The translations under genes and the position numbers were made by a program. A stretch of 64,000 nucleotides of DNA from Desulfitobacterium hafniense DCB-2. GTDB taxonomy: Bacteria > Bacillota > Desulfitobacteriia > Desulfitobacteriales > Desulfitobacteriaceae. Below the pieces are notes generated by a model. That model searched no databases. It saw only the letters and a program-made list of their open reading frames with translations, and had not been told where the DNA came from. The stretch covers positions 2,756,001 through 2,820,000 of the forward strand of contig NC_011830.1 of assembly GCF_000021925.1 (NCBI RefSeq), given 5' to 3'. Of the stretch, positions 55,464 through 63,284 are shown piece after piece (position 1 is the first letter of the stretch; every line of letters begins with the position of its first letter).

Positions 55464-56217
55464 GGGGAAGGGGAAGCCCCGGATCATCAAAGTTTGGGCC
55501 GTACTGCTTTGGGTTGCCCTGTGGCAGGCCGGCAGCATGGCTCTGGGACAGGAGATACTGCTGGTATCCCCTGTTTCCGTTTTGCAGCGGCTGGTCGTAC
55601 TGGCAGAAGTGGCCGACTTTTGGCACTCCATCGCTTTTTCCCTGGGGCGGATTGCGTCGGGATTCCTGTTGGCCACGGCGGCCGGGGTGATCCTGGCCGC
55701 ACTCTCCGCCCGGTTTCAACGGATCCAGGAGCTCCTGGCTCCCGCCATGCTTACCATCAAAGCTATTCCTGTGGCCTCCTTCATTATTCTGGTTCTGATT
55801 TGGGTACCGTCCCGCAATCTATCGGTGCTGATCTCTTTTCTTATGGTTCTGCCGATCATTTATACCAACGTCTTGGACGGCATCAAAGCCACTGATCCTC
55901 AGCTTCTGGAAATGGCCCGGCTTTTTGACCTGCCCCCCGGCCGGACGATGCGCTACATCTATCTCTCTCAGGTGCTCCCATTTTTTCGCGCAGCCTGTTC
56001 CGTAACCCTGGGCCTGTGCTGGAAATCGGGCATTGCGGCGGAGGTGATCGGCATTCCCCAGGGTTCTATCGGTGAAAAGCTATATCACGCCAAAATTTAT
56101 CTGGATACCCCCGACCTGTTTGCCTGGACTTTGGTGATCGTTTTGATCAGCCTGGTTTTTGAAAAACTGTTTCTGGCTCTGGTGGATCGGGGCGTGGCCC
56201 GGCTGGAAAGGATGTGA
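55441..56217 (+). CDS. ABC importer permease (NMT1/TauC-like)
   Basis: 258 residues, six helices, EAA-type loop MARLFDLPPGRTMRYIYLSQ. Its start lies 23 bases inside the binding-protein gene. Overlap and order indicate one operon with the binding protein and the ATPase. Confidence 0.9.
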   Translation: MNSTTAGKGKGKPRIIKVWAVLLWVALWQAGSMALGQEILLVSPVSVLQRLVVLAEVADFWHSIAFSLGRIASGFLLATAAGVILAALSARFQRIQELLAPAMLTIKAIPVASFIILVLIWVPSRNLSVLISFLMVLPIIYTNVLDGIKATDPQLLEMARLFDLPPGRTMRYIYLSQVLPFFRAACSVTLGLCWKSGIAAEVIGIPQGSIGEKLYHAKIYLDTPDLFAWTLVIVLISLVFEKLFLALVDRGVARLERM

Positions 56218-56225
56218 GGCGAGGG

Positions 56226-56798
56226 ATGGCTATTATTTTGGACAGATTGTGCAAATCCTACGGGGAGAACCTGGTGCTGAGCAACTTCTCTGCCCTGATC
56301 CCCAGGGGCAGGACGACGTGCATCATGGCCCCCTCCGGCCGGGGCAAAACCACGCTGCTGCGCATCCTGATGGGGCTGGAAGAGCCGGACAGCGGTGCGG
56401 TCAGCGGCCTTGCCGGGCTGCGGCGGAGCGCGGTTTTCCAGGAAGACCGGCTGTGCGAGAATCTGAGCCCGGTAGCCAATATTCGTCTCGTTTGCCCGCA
56501 CCGGGAAAAGAGGGAGATCGTGGCGGCCATGGAGTCTGTGGGGCTGAAAGGATGCGCTTCCCAGCCCGTCCGGGAGCTTTCCGGAGGGATGCGCCGCCGG
56601 GTATCTATTCTCCGGGCTTTGCTGGCTGATTATGATATCCTCTTTTTGGATGAGCCTTTCAAGGGGCTGGACACCGGGACCAAGGCTCTGGTCATGGAGG
56701 ATGCGCGGCGCAGAAGCGAGGGCAAGACGGTGCTGCTGGTGACCCATGACCCGACAGAGGCCGATGCTTTGGCTGCCTGTGAGCGGATTGGGTTTTGA
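56226..56798 (+). CDS. ABC importer ATPase, short
   Basis: 190 residues from ATG 56226 (GGCGAGG upstream). Walker A is APSGRGKT, with Arg where Gly or Ser is usual; signature LSGGMRRR; Walker B LFLDEPFKGLD; switch His VTHDPTE. Shorter than TauB-like ATPases (about 250) because the C-terminal part is absent. Last gene of the plus arm. In its coding region 41 of the 60 bases from 56341 are G or C, far above its neighbours. Confidence 0.87.
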   Translation: MAIILDRLCKSYGENLVLSNFSALIPRGRTTCIMAPSGRGKTTLLRILMGLEEPDSGAVSGLAGLRRSAVFQEDRLCENLSPVANIRLVCPHREKREIVAAMESVGLKGCASQPVRELSGGMRRRVSILRALLADYDILFLDEPFKGLDTGTKALVMEDARRRSEGKTVLLVTHDPTEADALAACERIGF

Positions 56799-56895
56799 AT
56801 AGTTTATAATAAAGTACAGCGGATTAAATTATCAACCAGGAGTTTATTAATCAAGCGCGGATGCTTGTCACCCCATAGACATATTATATAAGTTT

Positions 56896-56956
56896 AAAAT
56901 TTGCCTGTTTTGAAATTTATTCATCTAGATGAGTCAATTCAAAACGGGCAAATTTT
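56896..56956. terminator. Long 19-bp hairpin after the ABC operon
   Basis: aaaatttgcctgttttgaa pairs with ttcaaaacgggcaaatttt (one G:T pair). The 23-base loop holds its own palindrome, catctagatg. Ends in TTTTTAT; could work both ways. Confidence 0.7.
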
Positions 56957-57039
56957 TATCTTCACCTCCATAATCAGCAAAAATTAGAGGGTATCCAGCT
57001 CCGGCATAATGCGAAAAACTCGCACAGGTTTGAGGTATA

Positions 57040-57240
57040 ATGATAGCGCCAACCTTTACCAGAGATGAACTGCAATCAAAGCCGCTGGAAAAACTGATGG
57101 AGGCCTTTGGTTTCAAAACGTTTAGTCGATGGACCCATCAGTCCTATCAGGATTTTCTGCGCAATCAGGGATTGACAATCTGCTCTGAAGCTGTGATTAC
57201 CGGACATAAATTCCCTATCAGCTTTATCGTGTGCCGATGA
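57040..57240 (+). pseudogene. C-terminal fragment of a class I SAM methyltransferase
   Basis: 66 residues resembling only the end of a UbiE-like methyltransferase: IAPTFTRDE, AFGFKTFSRWTHQSYQDFLRNQG and KFPISFIVCR. The S-adenosylmethionine-binding part is missing and not found upstream, so it is a remnant. It marks a deletion next to the GC-rich cluster. Confidence 0.65.
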
Positions 57241-57335
57241 TCAAGCTGCGGGAATGTTTTTATGAACTGGATTGTAGGAAGTTATTTTTTCGGATATACT
57301 TTGCAGTAATAGCTGAAAAGTAGGGAGGGCTACTT

Positions 57336-57986
57336 TTGTCCCGCAAAAAACTGACTTCGGCCATCGTTCTTTTATTCTCATTGGTCATCATTGGTTTGCT
57401 CTATCCCCATATCCAACATCCTGACCTTTTTCAGGATTTGATTTTGGAATTGGGATGGAAAGGGGTTCTGCTGGATTTACTGGCATTGTCTTTGCTGATG
57501 TTTTTTCCTATTATCCCTTTTGCCCTCTTGGCAGGTATTAATATTGTGATTTATGGCTGGAGTGCCGGCTTCCTGCTTTCTCTTACCGGCAGTTTGTTAG
57601 GTTCTTCTCTGGCCTTTTTTATCAGCCGGCTGCTCGGTCAGGAATGGGCTCGCTCCCATCTGAACAAGCTTGGCAAATGGGGAAAACTTTCCGATTCCAA
57701 GAACTTTTCCTTGATTATTCTGGCCCGGCTTATTTTTGTCTTGCCGGCTGCTGCGGTTAACTATGCGGCCGGCGTCTCACCGATCAGGTTTCGCTCTTTT
57801 TTTCTGGCCACCTTGATCGGAAATATTCCAATAATCCTTTGGGAATCTTGGTTTGGTCATGATTTTTGGCATTTGCTTCAATATCCCAGGCGCTTTAGTT
57901 TGGCATTGCTGACCGGGGCAGTAATTTTTGGCAGTGCCTGGCTTCTTTGGCAGTATATCGATCGCCAAGAAAAGCCGTCAACTTGA
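57336..57986 (+). CDS. TVP38/TMEM64-family membrane protein
   Basis: 216 residues with about six hydrophobic segments and the SNARE-associated (DedA-like) core: LAGINIVIYGWSAGFLLSL, GSLLGSSLAFFISRLLG and RLIFVLPAAAVNYAAG. Possible lipid scramblase/transporter role as in DedA relatives. TTG start at 57336 behind AGGGAGGG. Confidence 0.87.
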   Translation: MSRKKLTSAIVLLFSLVIIGLLYPHIQHPDLFQDLILELGWKGVLLDLLALSLLMFFPIIPFALLAGINIVIYGWSAGFLLSLTGSLLGSSLAFFISRLLGQEWARSHLNKLGKWGKLSDSKNFSLIILARLIFVLPAAAVNYAAGVSPIRFRSFFLATLIGNIPIILWESWFGHDFWHLLQYPRRFSLALLTGAVIFGSAWLLWQYIDRQEKPST

Positions 57987-58034
57987 ATGTTAAGGTATTA
58001 ATGAAGGTAAGAGAAATATAAGGGTAATGGCAAG

Positions 58035-60065
58035 GTGGATAACTTGACTAGTGAAGGCTTAATCGAACTCAATGAGGTATGCGATCTTTTGTCTATATCT
58101 AAGGCTACGGCCATAAACTGGATCAAAAACAGCACTCTTAAACCTAGTGATAGCGGGGAAAAGAGAAATCTTTTTTTTAAAAAAGATATTGAGGCTTTAT
58201 TATTAGAACTTAAAGACGGCAGTAATTCCAAGTTAAAGAGCCGACGCAATAAAAACTATATCAGGGGGACTTTTATACCCAGGACGTATATTCAAAATAA
58301 AAAAGGGATTGAAAATGTTGAGAATATCATTGCTCATATGAATTGTGTTGATTTACCCGAAGATTACGAGCGGGTGATATTGGCGGAATATGCATTAAAA
58401 CTGCTGTTTAACCGCGGTCTCTTTTCTACGGAGTCAGGAGAATTTCCAAGGCATTGTTTACTCTCGTTCTATCTTCAATCCAAGCAGCTGTTCGGATCTT
58501 ACTCCATGCTCATCGATGATCTTCTGGAGAATGTCTCGGATCTGGAAGGGCAAATTCTTCATTTGAAAACGGCATTGTCACTTCCCATGGATTACATTGA
58601 GGAGCAAGATCTATTGGGACTTTTGTATATGTCCCTGCAGAATGCAGGTGAGCGCAAATCCAGGGGCGTGTATTACACTCCTTTGGCTGTTGTGAAAGAT
58701 AGCGTGGATCATCTTGAACCTTTTCTTCATGAAAAAATAAGGCTCCTCGATCCCTGCTGTGGGACGGGAAATTTTCTTATGCATGTCTATAAATACATAA
58801 AAAATTTAGACGGAATATATGGTTATGATATCAGTCCTTTAAGCGTATCCTTAACCCGCATTAATATGGCTTTAATATCCAAAACGGATAACCTGGAGGT
58901 TTTATATAAAAATTTTCTGTGTAAGGATCCTTTAGCGCGCAAATCTAATTTAGAATTTGATGTCATCATCGGCAACCCACCCTGGGGGTTTAATTATGAT
59001 GCTGAAGCCCGGCAAGCACTAAAAAAAGCTTACGTTTCGGCCCGCAAGAAAACCGTCGAATCCTTTGCGGTATTTACCGAATATGCCTTAAAGACCGCAA
59101 TAGACGGCGGAATTGTAAGCTTTGTTCTGCCTCAGTCACTTCTCAATGTTAAAATTCATCAGCCGCTGAGAGATTATTTAGTGGATCACGCTAAAATCAA
59201 ACGCATCCGCTATTGGGACGATGCTTTTGATGGGGTGCAATGTCCGGCTATGGCCCTGACTCTTCAAAAAAAGCACCAGGGGTTTGAGATTAAAGGAATT
59301 GAGGTTGTTACCAATAGCAGAACTTTTAGGATTAACATAGATAGAGAACTGGATTTATCCAATTGGAACTTTGATTTAACCGATGATGAGATATCCTTGA
59401 TCAAAAGAATTGAATCCCCTGGGAAGGTCGTTTATTTAAAAGATCACGCTGACTTTGCTTTAGGAATTGTAACCGGTGATAATAAAAGATTCCTTTCCAA
59501 TATCCAATCCGACGACAGGGAAGTCATTTATAGAGGGAGCGATGTTTATAAATATCGATGTCTCCCCGGCCAAAATTTTATAAGATTTGAACCCAAGAGC
59601 TTCCAACAGATAGCGCCGATTGATCTCTACAGAGCTAAGGAGAAATTAATTTATCGCTTTATTGGCGGGAGTTTGGTTTTCGCTTACGATAATTCGCAGA
59701 CACTGACTTTAAACAGTGCCAATATCGTGATACCTAAACTAGAAGGCTTAAATATCAAATATATCCTGGCTATTCTCAACTCCAGGGTTATTCAATATTA
59801 TTACAGTAAGTGTTTTCGATCCGTTAAAGTGTTGCGTTCTTCGCTGGCCAGGCTGCCGATTCCCTTGGTGGATAAACAGCAGCAATCCTCAATTATTGAG
59901 AAAGTGGATAAACTATTGGCTTGCAATGTTCCTCTGCATATCTCTCCTTATTATGAAGAAATAGATGCAGCCATTAAAGCGGTCTTTGATTTATCAGATA
60001 AGGAATATGCTTTCATCAAAGCAGACCTGTCTCATAAGAATCTTTATTTGTATAACCCGAAATAA
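58035..60065 (+). CDS. Adenine-specific DNA methyltransferase with N-terminal HTH
   Basis: 676 residues. An N-terminal helix-turn-helix of the excisionase/MerR type (residues 6-55, ELNEVCDLLSISKATAINWIK) is joined to an N6-adenine methyltransferase: S-adenosylmethionine motif LLDPCCGTGNFLMH (about 236-249), GYDISPLSVSL, catalytic NPPW (about 314-317), and a TaqI-like target-recognition region at the C-terminus. No nuclease motif or partner restriction gene is seen nearby, so it may be an orphan regulator-type methylase. GTG start at 58035; TTG 58044 is possible. Confidence 0.88.
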   Translation: MDNLTSEGLIELNEVCDLLSISKATAINWIKNSTLKPSDSGEKRNLFFKKDIEALLLELKDGSNSKLKSRRNKNYIRGTFIPRTYIQNKKGIENVENIIAHMNCVDLPEDYERVILAEYALKLLFNRGLFSTESGEFPRHCLLSFYLQSKQLFGSYSMLIDDLLENVSDLEGQILHLKTALSLPMDYIEEQDLLGLLYMSLQNAGERKSRGVYYTPLAVVKDSVDHLEPFLHEKIRLLDPCCGTGNFLMHVYKYIKNLDGIYGYDISPLSVSLTRINMALISKTDNLEVLYKNFLCKDPLARKSNLEFDVIIGNPPWGFNYDAEARQALKKAYVSARKKTVESFAVFTEYALKTAIDGGIVSFVLPQSLLNVKIHQPLRDYLVDHAKIKRIRYWDDAFDGVQCPAMALTLQKKHQGFEIKGIEVVTNSRTFRINIDRELDLSNWNFDLTDDEISLIKRIESPGKVVYLKDHADFALGIVTGDNKRFLSNIQSDDREVIYRGSDVYKYRCLPGQNFIRFEPKSFQQIAPIDLYRAKEKLIYRFIGGSLVFAYDNSQTLTLNSANIVIPKLEGLNIKYILAILNSRVIQYYYSKCFRSVKVLRSSLARLPIPLVDKQQQSSIIEKVDKLLACNVPLHISPYYEEIDAAIKAVFDLSDKEYAFIKADLSHKNLYLYNPK

Positions 60066-60075
60066 GAAAATAAAG

Positions 60076-60120
60076 AAAGCCTGTAGATCATTTCACAAAA
60101 ATGGGTTTGCAGGCTTTTGT
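60076..60120 (+). terminator. Terminator after the DNA methyltransferase
   Basis: aaagcctg pairs with caggcttt over a 26-base loop, then TTGTG. Confidence 0.55.
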
Positions 60121-60174
60121 GCAGTTATAAAAATCCCATTCCTGGTCAGAACGGACCCGAATAAAATCGAAAAT

Positions 60175-60208
60175 CACAAAAAAATTAGTCCTGACTAATT
60201 TTTTTGTG
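60175..60208. promoter_or_regulatory. 34-bp perfect palindrome holding a dehalobox-like core
   Basis: Arms of 16 bp (cacaaaaaaattagtc / gactaatttttttgtg) around ct. Core TTAGTCCTGACTAA at 60185-60198 fits the CprK box plan. A -10-like TAAAAT at 60222-60227 is centred 33 bases from the core, the class II activator spacing. It could also be a bidirectional terminator. Confidence 0.6.
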
Positions 60209-60291
60209 TCGAATCGTGTGCTAAAATAATAGTGAAAAGTAGTGCACGCTTATTCTTTGTTGGGTAGGGACAAGTTTTGGAGGGATTGCTA

Positions 60292-60978
60292 ATGCAAGCT
60301 AATAGGAGTTATTGTATTGTGCCGGATAACTTTTATCCTGTAAGAAGCTTCCAAAAGTATGTTTCGGAGGGAGTAGTCTGTAAATACTCCAGAGGAGATA
60401 CAATTGTTTTGCCCGGAGAATCGATCGAAAAAGTTATTTATGTTCATTCGGGAAAAGTGAGCCTTTATTTCCTTGAAGAAAAGAAAGAAAAATTAATGTA
60501 TTATGCCCGACGCCATTGTGTGATTAACCGATTATTTGCATTTGAAATGGCCGCCCTCAGCCATATTGTCGCAGAAGAAGACAGTGAAGTCTGCTTTTTT
60601 TCGGAAAGACAGCTTTTTGAAATTTTTAAACAAGATGAAGAAGCACATCGAGAGTTTCTCAAAAATTTTACCAATAAATGCGGATTCTTCATGAATGTCT
60701 CCAAGGAAATGGATATTTACAGTCCGACTTCCCGGGTCTTAAGGTTTATCGACGAGTTATGCACAACACAAGGCAAGCTCGTGAATTATGGCTATGAAAT
60801 CGATCTTAAATTGACCCAGAAGACGATTTCCGAAATAACAGGAGTTCATCCTGTTACGGTATGTAAAATTTTAGGATGGTTAAAAGAAGAAGGCGTTTTA
60901 CGGAAGACCTCTAAGAAAATCTTGATCTACGATTTGCCGAAGCTTAAAAAACTCATTAATCATAGTATAAATTGCTGA
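60292..60978 (+). CDS. rdhK: CprK/RdhK-type Crp/Fnr regulator
   Basis: 228 residues from ATG 60292 (GGAGGG upstream; 60277 is longer). N-terminal opening CIVPDNFYPVR matches CprK; cAMP-like effector domain, then SPTSRVLRFIDELCTTQGK and the winged helix LTQKTISEITGVHPVTVCKIL. CprK activates dehalogenase genes when it binds a halogenated phenol. It lies upstream of rdhABC on the same strand. A redox-sensitive Cys pattern could be checked (CFFSE, CGFF). Confidence 0.92.
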   Translation: MQANRSYCIVPDNFYPVRSFQKYVSEGVVCKYSRGDTIVLPGESIEKVIYVHSGKVSLYFLEEKKEKLMYYARRHCVINRLFAFEMAALSHIVAEEDSEVCFFSERQLFEIFKQDEEAHREFLKNFTNKCGFFMNVSKEMDIYSPTSRVLRFIDELCTTQGKLVNYGYEIDLKLTQKTISEITGVHPVTVCKILGWLKEEGVLRKTSKKILIYDLPKLKKLINHSINC

Positions 60979-61389
60979 ATAAAAGATGTTTTGTGTTCCT
61001 CTTAAAGCGATAAGTTAAAAAAGATAATCCTCTGTTGAAGGGGGATTATCTTTTTTGCACTTTCAGTAAGCATAACGACCTTGCAGACTTTCCTCCAGCA
61101 TAAGTGCAACCAGCGACTTCGCTTTTTATGAGAAAAAATATAAAACTCAGCGAAGCAACAAGTGCGAAAGCAGTGCTTTCGGGGTTTTCTTTATCATTCT
61201 ATTTATTGCTTGAAACCATAAATTTTTCAAATCTTAAGTATAGCTAATATTCAAATTTCAAAAATCAGTATACTGGATGATAAAGCATGGAAATAAGTCT
61301 AAAGCCAGAACTTAATGTTTGAAGGGAGGTCAGGAGAGTTTAAAGAACTTCTCAAACTAAAAACAATTAAAATTAAAGGAGAAGAAGAT
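60979..61389 (+). promoter_or_regulatory. rdhA upstream region: terminator, stems and dehalobox promoter
   Basis: A terminator for rdhK lies at 61017-61056 (aagataatcc/ggattatctt plus T-run). A small stem cgaaag/ctttcg is at 61165-61181. TTAAGTATAGCTAA (61234-61247) is a CprK-type box and TATACT (61269-61274) a -10; their centres are 31 bases apart, right for activation from -41.5. The untranslated leader is about 110 bases. Confidence 0.7.
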
Positions 61390-62899
61390 ATGGATCGAAG
61401 AGAATTTTTTAAGCTCGTAGGGGTAGCGGCGGCGGCGACAGGTGCTGCTTCTGCTGGGATTACCGGCTATCTGAACGCGATTGACCCAGCTGCCAAGACG
61501 GGTTGGGAGAAGGAAGCTTACGACCCGGAGAAAGGACGGTTTGACCGCACCCCATTTGAAATTGATCACATGCCGTTCAATAAGGTAGGGACGCCGAAAC
61601 GCGTAGAGAAGTACGCAGATACCATGCTTCGTCGTACTAACCTTAGCAGGGCTTTTGACGTACCGGAAGGCATGCCCTTCGAAGATTATCTTAAAACCGC
61701 AGTAGATGTAAACGATCTGACGAAGACGCCTTTAAGTATTCTTAAAGATAAGGATCTGGTGGGCATTCTATCAGGGTGTCCTTGACCGTGAAGGCTGGAA
61801 CTTTTTTGTGGAAGATTTGAGATATTTCCTGGAGGTCATGCCATTCTACAAAAGGATCAATATGGAGGCATCCTTCGATATTGCTTTAGCCAGCGCTTAC
61901 GTTAACGCCCATATGTATAGTCAGGGTTTACACGTTTCCAGAGTTGCTGCCAAGGACAGCGATTTTCAGGGCGTATCCGAAAAAAGATATGAGATCAAAG
62001 ATCCCAAAGAAATGAGCAGGCTGATCAAAAAAATTGGAGCCTTATTTGGCTCACCCCTTGTGCGCATTGTCAAGCTCAATCCCGAATGGAGTTATGAACA
62101 CGCACCCGGAGATGGCCGTGGATATAAATACGGGGAACCGGTCGATATCCCGGAACATTGGCAGTATGGCATTATTATGGGTATACCTCTTTCGTGGGAG
62201 ACCCGGGAAGGCGCCCCTTCTTTTTTTCACACCTTTGAAGGTTATGGTAATGCCAGTATGCACTGCGCCAGAATGGCGGAGTTTGTGAAAAAGCTCGGTT
62301 ATCCCGCCAGGGAAAACTCCCCCCACGCGCGTTATGAGTACATTATGCCGCCGCATATGGTGGCTGCTGGAATAGGCGAGCAGGGACGGTTAGGCGTCGT
62401 CGTCACGCCAGAGTTCGGGCCGAATTTCCGTCCCAGTATGGTTGTGACGAACATGCCTTTAGAGCCCGACAAGCCGATCGACGTCGGGATACGAAAATTC
62501 TGCATGAATTGTAAAATCTGCGCTGATCAGTGCCCAAGCGGTTCTATTTCCTTCGACGGGCCCAAGGAAATTAATGGCCGCGGATATGACGGATGGCAGA
62601 TCAATGCCTCTACCTGCCATAATTTCTGGATGTCGGTTCCCAACGGAGGCTGCCGTGTTTGTCTTGCGGTATGTCCGTTTTCTAAAGAATCCAACTGGCT
62701 GCACACCACTGCCAGAGATATTGCAGTACGCGAACGCACCGGCATCACCGCTTCCACTCTGACCTGGATGGAAAAGGCTTTCTATGGGGTGAACACGCCG
62801 GAACATTATCATTATAAGGAGGGAACGCGTCAATTTGATTACCTCGTTGGCGAGAAGCCGTGGTTCTTTGAATCCAAAGATTTCTTAAAAGAAAATTAG
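61390..62899 (+). pseudogene. rdhA: Reductive dehalogenase catalytic subunit, split by a frameshift
   Basis: Tat signal RREFFKLVG at residues 3-11 and a hydrophobic stretch open the first part (61390-61785), which ends in a stop after LSGCP. Reading in the next frame gives the rest: AFYQGVLDREGWNF, then HAPGDGRGYKYGE, the two cluster motifs CMNCKICADQCP and C-x12-CRVCLAVCP, and an end at 62899. One extra G near 61760-61763 (gtgggca for gtggca) explains it; with it removed, the protein would be 502 residues, a normal length. AAGGAG precedes ATG 61390. The enzyme would use a corrinoid to remove halogen from an organic acceptor; as read, no full protein is made. Confidence 0.9.
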
Positions 62900-62916
62900 G
62901 GCGAGGAGGCAAAGGT

Positions 62917-63216
62917 ATGTTTGAATTTATTATTAACGGTTTGGTCTTAGTCAGCCTTCTGACAGTAATTTATGCCCTGTTCAATTATCTAAAAGAAAAG
63001 GGTGAAAAATTTGCTTGGTGGAAATGGACGCTCTCCATTTTCTGGAGCATTGCGTTTCTACTGGTTTTCGGCTTTATCGGAACAACGATCGGTGAGGGGG
63101 AACCAGGGGCGACCCTGCGTGGCGGTGCAGCATTATTGGCCCTGCTCGTGATCAGCGGTGTTGTATTGTACCGGCTCTTCTTTAGCGGGGCAAAAAACAA
63201 AGTCAGCGTTGAGTAG
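62917..63216 (+). CDS. rdhB: Reductive dehalogenase membrane anchor
   Basis: 99 residues with three membrane helices and the RdhB pattern EGEPGATLRGGAALLAL. It holds RdhA at the outer face of the membrane. GAGGAGG before ATG 62917. Follows rdhA by 17 bases. Confidence 0.9.
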   Translation: MFEFIINGLVLVSLLTVIYALFNYLKEKGEKFAWWKWTLSIFWSIAFLLVFGFIGTTIGEGEPGATLRGGAALLALLVISGVVLYRLFFSGAKNKVSVE

Positions 63217-63284
63217 CCTGTCGGGCAAAACGTTAAGGGATTATGATACTATCGATGTTAACCCTCGCGGAGGTATTTAGGGGA

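Noticed and set aside
61740..61790. Programmed frameshift in rdhA
   Set aside because: No long slippery run, no internal SD and no obvious pseudoknot at the joint; a one-base insertion is simpler.
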